Positions 38,672 to 49,095 of a DNA stretch of 64,000 nt are shown one piece after another; the first letter of the stretch is position 1; each line of letters starts with the position of its first letter. Origin of the DNA: Vibrio sp. MEBiC08052 (lineage in GTDB: Bacteria > Pseudomonadota > Gammaproteobacteria > Enterobacterales > Vibrionaceae); the NCBI RefSeq assembly GCF_001506075.1, contig NZ_KQ947475.1, positions 186,001-250,000 on the forward strand. The letters run 5' to 3'. Below the pieces are notes generated by a model. It was not told the DNA's origin, made no database searches, and was given only the letters and a program-made list of their open reading frames with translations. Position numbers and translations under genes: made by a program.

Positions 38672-40876
38672 ATGCATCCATCCATTGCCCGAGTGGCATT
38701 ACCTGTTCCTTTGGATAAACAGTTCGACTATCTGATACCAGCGCATTGTCAGCCTGTTATCGGTGGACGGGTTTCCGTGCCGTTCGGGCGACAGACATTG
38801 ATTGGTATTGTGACCGAACTCGTCCATAACTCTGAAATGAGCCCCGATGTACTGAAACCGATTCGCTCTGTGCTGGATGAGCGGCCAGTCTGGTCCGCCA
38901 GCCTGTTTCGGCTATTCACATGGTGCAGCCAATATTATCAGTATCCACTCGGTGATACCTTGTCAAATGCGTTACCCGCAGCACTGAGAAAAGGAAAAAC
39001 TGCTGATTTCGCTACCTTGCGGGAGTGGTGTCTGACAACTTCCGGACGAAATCAACTGATGCAGGGGCTTGGCCGTGCCGTCCAGCAGGCGAAGGTTTTA
39101 CGTTTATTGGAAAACGGCACACAAAGCCATCAAGCATTGTTAGATGAAGATATCAGTCGTCAGGTTTTGAACACGCTTGAGGGAAAAGGGTGGATTGAAG
39201 CGATTGACCGGAAGCCAGACCGCCAACCGTGGCCTGAATTACTGGAAGACGAAGATGAGAAGCCGCAACTGAATATGGAGCAGTCCGTTGCAATTGCGAC
39301 GATCAATAGCCAGTATGAATTTGGTTGCTACCTGTTGGAAGGGGTCACCGGATCCGGAAAAACGGAAGTCTACTTGAACTTGATTGCACCAGTCCTGAAA
39401 CAAGGAAAACAAGCGCTGGTTCTGGTGCCTGAAATCGGTTTAACACCACAAACGATTCAGCGTTTTCGCTCACGGTTTATGGTACCGGTAGTGGTCATGC
39501 ATTCCGGGCTCAATGAGACGGAAAGACTCAATGCATGGTTGTCTGCCCGGGATGGTCATGCCGGTGTGATTATTGGCACGCGTTCGGCGTTGTTTACACC
39601 GTTTGCTGATTTGGGAATCATTATTGTTGATGAAGAACATGATGCCTCATATAAACAGCAGGATAGCTTGCGTTATCATGCGCGGGATGTGGCAGTCATG
39701 CGTGCCAGCCTTGAACAGATTCCGATTGTTTTGGGGTCAGCGACGCCTGCACTTGAGACTTTACAAAATGCGCTCAGTGGTAAATATCACCATTTAACGT
39801 TGACACAACGGGCGGGGGATGCCGTTCCGGCTACCAATCGGGTTTTGGATGTCAAAGGGCTCTATCTTGAAGGTGGGTTGTCAGCACCGTTGATTGCTGA
39901 AATGAGAAAGCATTTACAGGTCGGAAATCAGGTTTTGTTATTTCTCAACCGACGGGGATATGCTCCGGTGCTGATGTGTCATGAGTGTGGCTGGGTGGCA
40001 CACTGTCAGCGTTGTGATGCACGTTATACCTATCATCAGGTGACACAGGAGCTTCGCTGTCACCACTGCGGTTCTCAGCGCCCGGTGTTACATCAATGCC
40101 ATGATTGTGGCTCGACGCAGATGGCGACGGTTGGTGTCGGTACTGAACAGTTGGAAACACAACTGGCGCAGATCTTCCCCCAATACCGCACCATCCGGAT
40201 TGACCGGGACAGTACCCGCAGAAAAGGCACGCTGGAATCTGCCCTCAATGCGGTCCACCGGGGGGAATATCATATTTTAATCGGGACGCAGATGCTGGCG
40301 AAAGGTCATCATTTCCCAAGGGTGACACTGGTTGGCTTACTGGATGTAGACAGTGCTTTGTATAGTCATGACTTTCGGGCATCCGAACGATTGGCACAGT
40401 TATTTATTCAGGTCGCAGGTCGTGCCGGACGAGCCAGTCAGCCCGGTGAAGTCATCCTTCAGACACATCATCCGGAGCACAGTTTACTGCAAGCATTACT
40501 CCAAAAGGATTACCGTCACTTTGCCATGAGCGCGTTACATGAGCGGAAACTGGCATTATTACCCCCTTTCAGCTATTTAACCTTATTTAAAGCTGAATCA
40601 AATCAAGCCGAGCTTGGCGAGGATTTTCTCAGGCAGGTGAAGCAGACCTTGGAAGTTCATCCCTTGTTTGATCATGCAACCTGTGCCGTTTTAGGGCCAT
40701 CTCCGGCACCGATGGCGAAACGAGCCGGGAAATATCGCTGGCAGCTATTGATGCAAACGATGAGTCGCCCGATGATGCAGAAACTGTTGATGAGTGCCAA
40801 ACCTGTCATTCAACGCTTACCTCTCGCGGGGAAAGTTCGTTGGTCGCTCGATGTTGAACCCCATGATTTGTCATAA
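38672..40876 (+). CDS. priA: Primosomal replication-restart helicase PriA
   Basis: 3'-to-5' DNA helicase that recognises abandoned forks and D-loops and reloads the replisome. 734 residues: N-terminal DNA-binding domain (ARVALPVPLDKQFDYLIP), Walker A GVTGSGKTEVY, DEEH box, a zinc-binding insert with eight Cys (CHECGWVAHCQRC...CHHCG...CHDCGS) and helicase motifs to QVAGRAGRA. The start at ATG 38672 (MHPSIARVALPVP) fits E. coli best; an ATG four codons upstream (38660) is possible. Neither has a clear ribosome-binding site. Confidence 0.95.
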   Translation: MHPSIARVALPVPLDKQFDYLIPAHCQPVIGGRVSVPFGRQTLIGIVTELVHNSEMSPDVLKPIRSVLDERPVWSASLFRLFTWCSQYYQYPLGDTLSNALPAALRKGKTADFATLREWCLTTSGRNQLMQGLGRAVQQAKVLRLLENGTQSHQALLDEDISRQVLNTLEGKGWIEAIDRKPDRQPWPELLEDEDEKPQLNMEQSVAIATINSQYEFGCYLLEGVTGSGKTEVYLNLIAPVLKQGKQALVLVPEIGLTPQTIQRFRSRFMVPVVVMHSGLNETERLNAWLSARDGHAGVIIGTRSALFTPFADLGIIIVDEEHDASYKQQDSLRYHARDVAVMRASLEQIPIVLGSATPALETLQNALSGKYHHLTLTQRAGDAVPATNRVLDVKGLYLEGGLSAPLIAEMRKHLQVGNQVLLFLNRRGYAPVLMCHECGWVAHCQRCDARYTYHQVTQELRCHHCGSQRPVLHQCHDCGSTQMATVGVGTEQLETQLAQIFPQYRTIRIDRDSTRRKGTLESALNAVHRGEYHILIGTQMLAKGHHFPRVTLVGLLDVDSALYSHDFRASERLAQLFIQVAGRAGRASQPGEVILQTHHPEHSLLQALLQKDYRHFAMSALHERKLALLPPFSYLTLFKAESNQAELGEDFLRQVKQTLEVHPLFDHATCAVLGPSPAPMAKRAGKYRWQLLMQTMSRPMMQKLLMSAKPVIQRLPLAGKVRWSLDVEPHDLS

Positions 40877-41050
40877 TCCCCCGATCTCTATTCGGTAAGT
40901 CGGAAGGACATCGACTTGATTTGTATCTTTGCCACGATATAAAACCTATGTATCGTGATCTATTTCTCGTTTATGATGTAAGAAGTGTTAAATAGACCGT
41001 AACTTTATTTGTAGAAATGCTTAAACTATGGAAGCACATACATCAAGCTC

Positions 41051-41066
41051 TTGATAGATATATCAA
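41051..41066. promoter_or_regulatory. Palindrome upstream of cytR
   Basis: TTGATA-GATA-TATCAA is a perfect 6-bp inverted repeat 61 bases before cytR. It resembles an FNR site, but the half-sites TTGAT/ATCAA are six bases apart instead of four. It may be an operator of another factor or part of the cytR promoter. Confidence 0.3.
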
Positions 41067-41126
41067 AAGTGTTGTGCAATGAATCAGTTTTATAGCAAAT
41101 ACTATTTTGAAAGAGGGTTTTAATGT

Positions 41127-42131
41127 ATGGCGACAATGAAGGATGTTGCTCAACTAGCGGGAGTGTCAACCGCGACCGTATCTAGGGCATTGATGAATCC
41201 CGAAAAAGTGTCGCCTACGACAAGAAAACGGGTTGAAGATGCAGTACTCGAAGCCGGATACTCTCCGAATTCACTGGCACGAAATTTAAGACGTAACGAA
41301 TCAAAGACGATTGTTGCTATCGTTCCCGATATTTGTGACCCGTACTTTTCTGAAATTATTCGGGGTATCGAGGATGCGGCTGTTGAGCATGGTTATTTAG
41401 TGCTACTTGGTGATAGTGGACAACAGAAGAAACGAGAAAGTTCTTTTGTCAATCTGGTCTTCACCAAGCAAGCCGACGGAATGCTACTCCTTGGTACCGA
41501 TTTACCGTTTGATGCCAGTAAATCAGAGCAGAAAAATTTACCGCCGATGGTGATGGCCTGTGAGTACGCACCGGAACTGGAACTACCGACCGTCCATATT
41601 GATAATCTGACCTCTGCGTTTGAAGTGGTTAATTATCTCACTCAGATGGGCCATAAAAAAATTGGTGAGATTGCCGGACCCGATTCAGCAGCGTTGTGTC
41701 ATTTCCGTCATCAGGGATACATGCAGGCTTTAAGACGCGCCGGAATTACTATGAATCCTGCTTACCATTACAAAGGCGATTTTAGTTTTGAAGCTGGTGT
41801 GAAAGCGATTCGGCACCTTTTAGGGTTGGCCGAACCGCCGGGAGCTGTTTTCTGCCACAATGACATGATGGCTATCGGTGCCATTCAAGAAGCGAAACGC
41901 TTGGGCGTCAGAGTACCTCAGGACCTATCAGTGGTTGGTTTTGACGATATTAACTTTGCTCAGTATTGTGATCCGCCGTTAACAACAGTCTCTCAGCCTC
42001 GATATGAGATTGGCCGTCAGGCGATGCTGATGATGTTAGAAGTTCTCCGGGGACACGATGTTCGGGCCGGTTCTCGTTTGCTGGAAACAAAACTGGTGAT
42101 TCGTGAAAGTGTTGCTGCTCCTCGTGGATGA
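41127..42131 (+). CDS. cytR: LacI-family regulator CytR
   Basis: Cytidine-responsive repressor of nucleoside uptake and catabolism; in Vibrio also reported to affect competence and biofilm formation. 334 residues: HTH at 2-25 (TMKDVAQLAGVSTATVSRALMN), hinge helix (SPNSLARNLRRN), then the periplasmic-binding-protein-like effector domain. AGAGGG lies upstream. The order priA-cytR-ftsN-hslVU is the same as in E. coli, which supports the name. Confidence 0.93.
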   Translation: MATMKDVAQLAGVSTATVSRALMNPEKVSPTTRKRVEDAVLEAGYSPNSLARNLRRNESKTIVAIVPDICDPYFSEIIRGIEDAAVEHGYLVLLGDSGQQKKRESSFVNLVFTKQADGMLLLGTDLPFDASKSEQKNLPPMVMACEYAPELELPTVHIDNLTSAFEVVNYLTQMGHKKIGEIAGPDSAALCHFRHQGYMQALRRAGITMNPAYHYKGDFSFEAGVKAIRHLLGLAEPPGAVFCHNDMMAIGAIQEAKRLGVRVPQDLSVVGFDDINFAQYCDPPLTTVSQPRYEIGRQAMLMMLEVLRGHDVRAGSRLLETKLVIRESVAAPRG

Positions 42132-42236
42132 CATTACCTGAATTGCAACAATGCCGATGCGTATTGTACTCAGAGTTGTGCTTCCGGATGGTCTTCTTTA
42201 ACATACAGTCATTGTTTGTAAGGTAAGCGTAATTTA

Positions 42237-42785
42237 GTGGCTAATAAAGACTATGTGAAACGGGGTAGTGCAGCGAAGAAAACTGCGCGTAAAACTTCGA
42301 AGAAACGCCCTTGGTTGAGTGGTACGCTCGCTGTGATTGTGGTGGCTGTGTTTGGATATGGCTTGTATACACTGAGTATACAGCCGTCTCCGCCGGTGAA
42401 TTATGCACCAGTGGTTCAGAAAACCGAAGTCAAGCAATCTACGCATGATAATCAAAAGACACTTCCTCCGCCACCGACTGAAAAGTGGGACTATGTCGAT
42501 ATCTTACCTCAGCGTGAAATCGAGGTTACTCCGAAAGCGTTGAAAGTATCGGAAATTCCGTACATTATGCAGTGCGGTGCGTATAAAACGATGACTCAGG
42601 CTGACAAACGGAAACTGGACATCGCTTTTCAGGGCATTAAAAGTAAAATTCGCAAGAAAGAAGATAGTAGCTGGTATCGTGTAGTGATCGGTCCTTACAA
42701 ATTTAAACGCGATGCTGAACGTGATCGGCACAAACTTCAGCGTGCTAAGATCGAACCATGTGCGATTTGGAAAGAAAAACAATAA
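42237..42785 (+). CDS. ftsN: Cell-division protein FtsN
   Basis: A late divisome bitopic protein that triggers septal peptidoglycan synthesis. 182 residues: short basic cytoplasmic tail, one helix (about 30-48, GTLAVIVVAVFGYGLYTL), a periplasmic linker and a C-terminal SPOR domain (about 103-180, YIMQCGAYKTMTQADKRK...VVIGPYKFKRDAERDRHKL) that binds denuded glycan. Shorter than E. coli FtsN (319), the linker being reduced. Start is GTG. Confidence 0.93.
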   Translation: MANKDYVKRGSAAKKTARKTSKKRPWLSGTLAVIVVAVFGYGLYTLSIQPSPPVNYAPVVQKTEVKQSTHDNQKTLPPPPTEKWDYVDILPQREIEVTPKALKVSEIPYIMQCGAYKTMTQADKRKLDIAFQGIKSKIRKKEDSSWYRVVIGPYKFKRDAERDRHKLQRAKIEPCAIWKEKQ

Positions 42786-42800
42786 ACACGTTTCTCCCTA

Positions 42801-42832
42801 TCCTCCGGAGCCGGTCACCGAATTCCGGAGGA
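42801..42832 (+). other. Hairpin between ftsN and hslV
   Basis: TCCTCCGGA and TCCGGAGGA form a 9-bp stem with a small inner CGGT/ACCG pair. There is no T run. It may attenuate or process the ftsN-hslVU message. Confidence 0.45.
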
Positions 42833-42927
42833 AATAACAACAATATCCCGCCTTTTGACTTGAATTCAAACAAGCTTGTCCTTATATAGTTCCCTAACAC
42901 ACTTTATAAAATGGAAGAGGTCCTCTC

Positions 42928-43467
42928 GTGACTACAATCGTATCCGTCCGTCGTGATAATAAAGTTGTTATTGCCGGAGATGGTCAAGTTTCTCTGGGTA
43001 ATACCGTGATGAAAGGAAATGCCCGCAAGGTGCGCCGCCTGTACAACGATAAGATACTAGCTGGGTTTGCTGGTGGCACAGCGGATGCATTTACATTGTT
43101 TGAGCGTTTTGAAAGCAAGTTGCAAATGCATCAAGGACATCTAGTGAAGGCGGCTGTTGAACTGGCCAAAGATTGGCGAAGTGATCGAGCATTGCGTCGT
43201 TTGGAAGCGATTTTAGCCGTTGCAGATGAGACTGCTTCACTGATTATTACCGGTAATGGTGATGTTGTTCAGCCAGAACATGATCTGATCGCAATTGGTT
43301 CCGGTGGCAATTATGCACAGGCTGCTGCGACGGCTTTGCTAGAAAATACCGATCTGGACGCTCAGGAGATTGCTGAGAAAGCGCTGCAAATTGCAGGTGA
43401 CATCTGTGTGTTCACTAACCATTTCCAGACTATCGAAGTGCTTGATATTCCTCAAAGTGAATCATAG
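42928..43467 (+). CDS. hslV: HslV, protease subunit of the HslVU (ClpQY) complex
   Basis: Proteasome-like threonine protease. After loss of the initiator Met the chain begins [21 protein letters not shown], so Thr1 is the nucleophile. About 179 codons, the family length, with [15 protein letters not shown] conserved. The start is GTG 42928, with AAGAGG upstream. It lies 44 bases before hslU, one heat-shock operon. Confidence 0.97.
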   Translation: MTTIVSVRRDNKVVIAGDGQVSLGNTVMKGNARKVRRLYNDKILAGFAGGTADAFTLFERFESKLQMHQGHLVKAAVELAKDWRSDRALRRLEAILAVADETASLIITGNGDVVQPEHDLIAIGSGGNYAQAAATALLENTDLDAQEIAEKALQIAGDICVFTNHFQTIEVLDIPQSES

Positions 43468-43511
43468 AAACTATTCGATAGCGTCTGCAATACGGAACAA
43501 AGGAAATAAGC

Positions 43512-44843
43512 ATGTCTGAAATGACTCCTCGTGAAATTGTTCATGAACTCAATCGTCATATCATCGGTCAGGACAAAGCGAAAAGAGCGGTCGCGATTGC
43601 TTTACGTAATCGCTGGCGTCGAATGCAACTGGAAGAAAGTCTGCGTGTCGAAGTGACGCCCAAAAATATTTTGATGATCGGCCCGACAGGGGTAGGTAAA
43701 ACCGAAATTGCTCGGCGTTTGGCAAAGCTGGCGAATGCGCCATTTATGAAAATTGAAGCCACAAAATTTACTGAAGTCGGTTATGTCGGTAAAGAAGTTG
43801 AATCGATTATCCGTGATCTGACAGATGTTGCGGTAAAGATGACCCATCAGCAAGCCATGGAAAAAGTGAAGTTCCGGGCTGAAGAGTTAGCTGAAGAGCG
43901 CATTCTTGATGTATTAATTCCGCCACCGCGTGATTCTTGGGGTGAAGAAGAGCGAGTCGAAGATAATTCTCATACCAGACAGGTATTCCGTAAAAAATTA
44001 CGTGAAGGTCAGCTCGATGATAAAGAGATTGAAATCGATGTCGCTGCGCCGCAAATGGGCGTTGAAATTATGGCGCCTCCGGGTATGGAAGAAATGACCA
44101 ACCAGTTACAGGGCATGTTCCAAAATCTGGCCGGGAACACGCAAAAGAAACGCAAGCTGAAGATTAAAGATGCGTTTAAGGCGCTGACGGAAGAAGAAGC
44201 CGCGAAACTGGTCAATCAAGATGAACTGAAAGAACAAGCCATCTTTAATGTTGAGAACCACGGTATTGTGTTTGTTGATGAAATCGACAAAATCTGTAAG
44301 CGTGGTGAAGTCTCCGGACCGGATGTTTCCCGAGAAGGGGTGCAGCGCGATCTGTTGCCACTGATCGAAGGCAGCACCGTATCGACCAAACATGGTATGG
44401 TCAGGACGGATCATATTCTATTTATTGCTTCCGGGGCCTTTCAGGTTGCCAAACCGTCGGATTTGATTCCTGAATTACAAGGGCGTTTACCGATTCGGGT
44501 TGAGCTGGAAGCGCTGAGCAGTGATGATTTCAAACGCATCCTGACTGAACCGAAAGCATCTTTGACAGAGCAATATCAGGCGTTGATGGCAACAGAAAAT
44601 GTTGCTATTGAATTCACAGAAGAGGGGATTGCACAGATTGCGGATGCCGCTTGGCAGGTGAATGAAACCACTGAAAATATCGGGGCTCGCCGTCTGCATA
44701 CCGTAATGGAACGATTGATGGATGAAATTTCTTTCGATGCGACCGATAAGGCCGGATCGTCGTTCATCATCGATGCCGATTATGTGCAAGAGCGTCTCGG
44801 TGAATTGGTTGGCGATGAAGATCTCAGCCGCTTCATTCTGTAA
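43512..44843 (+). CDS. hslU: HslU, ATPase subunit of the HslVU protease
   Basis: AAA+ unfoldase that feeds HslV. 443 residues: N terminus [20 protein letters not shown], Walker [18 protein letters not shown], pore motif GYVG in [11 protein letters not shown], the I domain (about 110-240), Walker [11 protein letters not shown], and sensor 2 [12 protein letters not shown]. It ends SRFIL, the C terminus that docks into HslV. Confidence 0.98.
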   Translation: MSEMTPREIVHELNRHIIGQDKAKRAVAIALRNRWRRMQLEESLRVEVTPKNILMIGPTGVGKTEIARRLAKLANAPFMKIEATKFTEVGYVGKEVESIIRDLTDVAVKMTHQQAMEKVKFRAEELAEERILDVLIPPPRDSWGEEERVEDNSHTRQVFRKKLREGQLDDKEIEIDVAAPQMGVEIMAPPGMEEMTNQLQGMFQNLAGNTQKKRKLKIKDAFKALTEEEAAKLVNQDELKEQAIFNVENHGIVFVDEIDKICKRGEVSGPDVSREGVQRDLLPLIEGSTVSTKHGMVRTDHILFIASGAFQVAKPSDLIPELQGRLPIRVELEALSSDDFKRILTEPKASLTEQYQALMATENVAIEFTEEGIAQIADAAWQVNETTENIGARRLHTVMERLMDEISFDATDKAGSSFIIDADYVQERLGELVGDEDLSRFIL

Positions 44844-44936
44844 GAGCCAAACTGTGATCGGGACAGTGATGCCAGTGTTCTCAATTGCCTGCTCGGTATG
44901 GTTGGTTCACTTGGCATTTTAATGTCATCTGGGTAT

Positions 44937-44965
44937 AAAAGCTCGCATTTTTATGCGGGCTTTTT
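44937..44965 (+). terminator. Terminator after hslU
   Basis: AAGCTCGCAT-TTTT-ATGCGGGCTT, a 10-bp stem with one G.U pair, followed by T5. Confidence 0.85.
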
Positions 44966-45020
44966 ATTATCAATGAATTCGTCGTATACTAGGACACTTG
45001 TCGTCCACTAGGCTGTAATC

Positions 45021-45938
45021 ATGATGAACTCTCTTTCGATTTGGATGGATGCGGCTAGACCGAAAACCTTGCCTTTGGCATTGATTTCGATCCTCACAGG
45101 AAGTGCCTTAGCTTTTTCTGAAAAGCATTTTTCGTGGCCAATAGCAATTTTGGCCTTGGTCACTGCCATTTTACTGCAAATTTTGTCTAATCTTGCCAAT
45201 GATTATGGCGATGCGGTGAAAGGAACAGATAATGATGCTCGATTAGGTCCTATGCGGGCGATTCAGTCGGGTGCCGTTACATTGAAAGACATGAAATATG
45301 CCATGATGATCAATGTACTGCTTACCGTCGTTTCTGGTATGGCGTTGATTTTGTATGCCTTGGACTCGCTTGAAAATATTCTGGTTTTTATTGGCCTTGG
45401 CGTTATGGCGATGATCGCAGCTGTTGCTTATACCGTCGGTAATAAGCCTTATGGTTATGTCGGGCTGGGTGATGTCTCGGTGTTTATCTTCTTTGGCTTG
45501 TTGGGGGTCTCCGGGACTTATTTTCTTTATACCGGTCAATTGAATACGACGTTGTTACTGCCATCGATCGCGTGTGGTTTATTGGCTGTTGCAGTATTGA
45601 ATGTCAATAATATGCGGGATATCGAAAATGATGAAATTTGCGGTAAGCGAACCATTGCCGTTCGTTTAGGCCCGATACTGGCAAAAAAATATCACTTTAT
45701 TCTGTTAGCCGGTGCTGTCTTCACGTTTAGTTTGTATCTGTGGTTACAGACTGATCCGCTTTGGCTCGCTCTTCCTTTTCTACTCAGTCTGGTGGCGATG
45801 ATCAAACATGCGGTTGCCATCTGGGAAGCAGAACAGCCGGTGCAGATCGCACCGATGTTACCTGCTGTCGTCAGATGTTCTGTCGTGACAAATTTATTGT
45901 TTGTCGGAGTTGTCATTGCTCAAACACTGATCAGTTAA
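45021..45938 (+). CDS. menA: 1,4-dihydroxy-2-naphthoate polyprenyltransferase
   Basis: UbiA-family integral membrane enzyme that attaches the isoprenoid chain in menaquinone synthesis, needed for anaerobic respiration with fumarate reductase (56260-59565). 305 residues, eight to nine helices; DAARPKTLPLAL at the N terminus and the Asp-rich motif NLANDYGDAVKGTDND for prenyl diphosphate binding, with the second motif NNMRDIENDEICGKRT. Two adjacent ATG codons (45021 and 45024) are possible. It follows hslU as in E. coli. Confidence 0.95.
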   Translation: MMNSLSIWMDAARPKTLPLALISILTGSALAFSEKHFSWPIAILALVTAILLQILSNLANDYGDAVKGTDNDARLGPMRAIQSGAVTLKDMKYAMMINVLLTVVSGMALILYALDSLENILVFIGLGVMAMIAAVAYTVGNKPYGYVGLGDVSVFIFFGLLGVSGTYFLYTGQLNTTLLLPSIACGLLAVAVLNVNNMRDIENDEICGKRTIAVRLGPILAKKYHFILLAGAVFTFSLYLWLQTDPLWLALPFLLSLVAMIKHAVAIWEAEQPVQIAPMLPAVVRCSVVTNLLFVGVVIAQTLIS

Positions 45939-46014
45939 TTGCGCTTTGTCATTGCAATGACTTACATAGTCGATATACTCATCTAAGATACTTTCCGCTG
46001 TGAGAATGGTTGCC

Positions 46015-46575
46015 ATGGAATACAATACATCTGCACTTTGTGATATTTATTTCGATCAGGTTGATGTTGTAGAACCGATGTTCAGTAATTTTGGTGGGCG
46101 AGCCTCTTTTGCCGGCCAGATAACAACGATCAAATGTTTTGAAGATAATGGTTTGATCCGTGAAGTGCTTGAGCAAGACGGTTTGGGACGGGTGCTATTG
46201 GTTGATGGCGGTGGTTCTTTACGTCGTGCCCTGATTGACGCGGAATTAGCTGCGCTCGCTGAAGAAAATGAGTGGGAAGGACTGGTTGTTTACGGGTGCG
46301 TTCGAGAAGTTGACGAGCTGGAAGAAATGAATATCGGTATTCAGGGCATGGCATCGATTCCTGTTGGCGCTGCTGCACAAAGTGTGGGGGAGATCGATAT
46401 CCCCGTTAACTTTGGTGGCGTCACCTTCTTACCGGAAGATTATCTTTATGCAGATAGTACCGGTATCATTCTTTCTCAGGAGCCTTTGAATACTGACCTT
46501 GAAGAGGCTGAGTTGGATGAGGAAGAACTCGATGATGATGATATTATTGTCGAAGAAGATGAAGACCGGATTTAA
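46015..46575 (+). CDS. rraA: RraA, regulator of RNase E activity
   Basis: Binds RNase E and dampens mRNA decay. Start ATG 46015 gives [14 protein letters not shown] as in E. coli; longer frames to 46000 have no family support. Residues 1-160 follow the E. coli protein ([35 protein letters not shown]). Odd: the C terminus, about 25 residues past the E. coli end, is almost all Asp and Glu ([18 protein letters not shown]). This acidic tail could affect contact with RNase E or RNA helicases. Confidence 0.93.
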   Translation: MEYNTSALCDIYFDQVDVVEPMFSNFGGRASFAGQITTIKCFEDNGLIREVLEQDGLGRVLLVDGGGSLRRALIDAELAALAEENEWEGLVVYGCVREVDELEEMNIGIQGMASIPVGAAAQSVGEIDIPVNFGGVTFLPEDYLYADSTGIILSQEPLNTDLEEAELDEEELDDDDIIVEEDEDRI

Positions 46576-46603
46576 TCTGGATTTTGTCTGATGTCAGAGC
46601 CGT

Positions 46604-47986
46604 TTATTGCTTACGGCTCATCGTCTTCCTTTTGACTGGCTTTTTTGTCGCTGGATGCAGGCTTTGTCGTCGTAAAGATAAAGCCTGAAAATATCCAAAT
46701 ACCCCACCGAGAATGTTGCCTATGGCAATTCCTGCAAATAACCCATTCACCTGCCAAAGTTGTGATCCGACCCAAGCTGAAGGTAGCGTAAAAATAAACA
46801 GACGCATGAAATTCCAACTGAAGGCTCTCAGAGGTTGGTGTAGCACGTTCAGGGCTGAAACAATCATCATCACAATCCCCTGAAATCCATAACTTAATGG
46901 CACAATCAGCAGATAATGCCAGAGTATTTCCCGAACCTGTGTTTCTTGTGAGAAGAGGGCAGAAATGGGGATACTCAGTGGAACCATCATTAAGAAAATG
47001 ATGCTCTGAAACACAACAGAAAACCGCATACTCAAGAAAAGTCCGGCAAAGCCGCGTTGTGGATTGTCGGCACCAAAATTCTGCGCTAAAAAAGGTGTGA
47101 GTGTCGAAGTTAACGACATCAGTACCAGAATCAAAATCGACTCCACACGTTGTGCTGCACCGTATGCTGCAACCGCCTCGGTACCATGTTGGGAGAGTAG
47201 TATCATCAACAATGCACCGGAAATCGGGTTCATCGCGTTGGACAGCGCTGCAGGGGTTCCAATCCGCAAAATCTGCTGCCAGTCTTGCCATAATGACCGC
47301 CAATAAGGTCGTGTACCTAGTCGTTCCCGGTAGAATAAAATATATAATGTACCAACCAAGACTGAACACCAGCTAATCGCACTGGCAATCGCTGCGCCTT
47401 GAATTCCAAGCTCGGGAAAAGGGCCATAACCGAAGATGAGTAATGGATCTAAAATGCCGTTGATGGTGCCGGAAAGAATCATGAGCAATGCCGGGGTTCT
47501 GGTATCTCCGGTTGCCCGGATGGCGCTGTTTCCGGCCATAGGAATGACCAGCAATGGTATGGCAATATACCAAACGGACATGTATTGCTGTATCAAAGGC
47601 AGTAATGTTTGCTGAGCACCGAGTAAGGTAAAAAGAGGCGAGATGGTTAACAAGCCAATGCCAGAAGCAATACTGACTAAGAACACGGCCAGTAGCAAAC
47701 CATGAATTGTCAGGCGAGCCGCATTGTGTATCGATTTTTGACCCAGCAAATGAGCAATACTGGTCGATAAACCAACACCGATCCCCATGGTGATACAGTT
47801 CACAGCAAAAGTAACAGGGAACGTATAGCTGACGGCAGCCAGTGCTTGGGTACCGAGCAGAGAAATAAAGTAAGTATCGACTAAGTTGAACATCAGCACC
47901 GATATCATGCCGAAGGTCATCGGGATTGTCATCCGGCGGAGTACGACGGGAATTGGTGCCGAAAGCAGCCCGTGTTTATCATGCAT
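46604..47986 (-). CDS. MATE-family multidrug/metabolite efflux transporter
   Basis: A 12-helix multidrug and toxic compound extrusion antiporter, 460 residues. Two MatE domains: MTFGMISVLMFNLVDTYFIS near the N terminus and TPAALSNAMNPISGALL in the second half. The start is taken at ATG 47986 (MHDKHGLLSAPIPVV); a TTG frame up to 48043 is possible, and no strong ribosome-binding site settles it. Substrate and coupling ion (Na+ or H+) cannot be told. A short GAGCCG/CGGCTC hairpin overlaps its 3' end and rraA's downstream region (46597-46620). Confidence 0.88.
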   Translation of the reverse strand: MHDKHGLLSAPIPVVLRRMTIPMTFGMISVLMFNLVDTYFISLLGTQALAAVSYTFPVTFAVNCITMGIGVGLSTSIAHLLGQKSIHNAARLTIHGLLLAVFLVSIASGIGLLTISPLFTLLGAQQTLLPLIQQYMSVWYIAIPLLVIPMAGNSAIRATGDTRTPALLMILSGTINGILDPLLIFGYGPFPELGIQGAAIASAISWCSVLVGTLYILFYRERLGTRPYWRSLWQDWQQILRIGTPAALSNAMNPISGALLMILLSQHGTEAVAAYGAAQRVESILILVLMSLTSTLTPFLAQNFGADNPQRGFAGLFLSMRFSVVFQSIIFLMMVPLSIPISALFSQETQVREILWHYLLIVPLSYGFQGIVMMIVSALNVLHQPLRAFSWNFMRLFIFTLPSAWVGSQLWQVNGLFAGIAIGNILGGVFGYFQALSLRRQSLHPATKKPVKRKTMSRKQ

Positions 47987-48070
47987 AGAAAGAAGGATGT
48001 CTATCGGGGGAACCGGGCTCACAGCATACTCGATTCTGGTCAAAACAGCCAGTTTAGTACCTGAGTGATA

Positions 48071-48094
48071 AAAAGGCCGGCAAATGCCGGCCTT
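48071..48094 (-). terminator. Terminator after tpiA
   Basis: AAGGCCGGCA-TT-TGCCGGCCTT on the minus strand, a perfect 10-bp stem followed by T5, 24 bases after the tpiA stop. Confidence 0.9.
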
Positions 48095-48117
48095 GAAAAT
48101 ACGTCAATAATTGATCG

Positions 48118-48888
48118 TTATGCTTTGGCTGCCGCAGCTGCTTTCGCAATCGCTGCAAATCCTTTCGCATCTAATGCGGCACCACCAACCAATGCGCCAT
48201 CGATGTCTGGTTGAGCAAAGAGTTCGGCTGCATTTTCTGCTTTTACGGAGCCGCCATACTGGATGATGACATTTTTAGCCACTTCTTCACTTTCTTTTGC
48301 AATATGAGCACGAATAGAAGCATGAATTGATTGTGCTTGTTCTGCTGTCGCTGCTTTACCAGTACCGATAGCCCAGATTGGTTCGTAAGCGATGATCGCA
48401 CCGTTGAGTGCTTCAACACCTTGCGTTTTGATCACAGCGTCAAGCTGGCGTGCACAAACGGCAAGTGTCTCACCTGCTTCGTTTTGAGCTTCTGACTCAC
48501 CGATACACAATACAGGTGTCAGGCCATTTTCTTTCAGAAACGCAAATTTTTGTGCGACGAACTCATCAGATTCATGATGGTATTCGCGACGCTCAGAGTG
48601 ACCGATAATGATGTGCGTTGCACCAAAGTCTTTCAGCATTTGAGGAGACATATCACCGGTGAAAGCACCACTGTTGTTAACATCAGTATTTTGTGCGCCC
48701 AGAATAATCTTATTTCCGCCTTCTTTGATTAACCGTTCTGCAAGGTCAAGATACAAAGCAGGTGGTGCAACCGCGACGTCAACACCGGCTATGCCTTCGA
48801 GTTCAGCATTCAGGCCAGAGAGCAGTTCTGTGACCATCGTTTTACTTCCGTTTAGTTTCCAGTTACCCATAACAACAGGACGACGCAT
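48118..48888 (-). CDS. tpiA: Triosephosphate isomerase
   Basis: Interconverts dihydroxyacetone phosphate and glyceraldehyde 3-phosphate. 256 residues from ATG 48888 ([16 protein letters not shown]), with GGAGAT upstream; a longer frame to 48993 has no support. Catalytic residues are seen as Lys in NWKLNG, His in IIGHSERR and Glu in [11 protein letters not shown], and the phosphate loop as [10 protein letters not shown]. Confidence 0.98.
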   Translation of the reverse strand: MRRPVVMGNWKLNGSKTMVTELLSGLNAELEGIAGVDVAVAPPALYLDLAERLIKEGGNKIILGAQNTDVNNSGAFTGDMSPQMLKDFGATHIIIGHSERREYHHESDEFVAQKFAFLKENGLTPVLCIGESEAQNEAGETLAVCARQLDAVIKTQGVEALNGAIIAYEPIWAIGTGKAATAEQAQSIHASIRAHIAKESEEVAKNVIIQYGGSVKAENAAELFAQPDIDGALVGGAALDAKGFAAIAKAAAAAKA

Positions 48889-49095
48889 AGGAATATCTCC
48901 AAATTCAGTGAGTATAAAAATGTGACTTCGACAGAATATAACAGATAAAACCAAGTAGATCATGATACGAATCATGACTTTCTTGGTTAGCATATTTGAG
49001 ATAGTTTCAATTTGGTTTTATTTTACCTGAGTAATTCGTTGTGGGGCGGGAAGCTCTGGAATCCTCGGTAGTATGTCATGATAGGGATACATCAT

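Noticed and set aside
41051..41066. FNR site before cytR
   Set aside because: TTGAT and ATCAA are separated by six bases, whereas FNR needs four.
46611..47369. 252-codon frame in another frame of the MATE gene
   Set aside because: Overlaps a clear transporter gene; composition rich in Cys, Ser and Thr with no domain.
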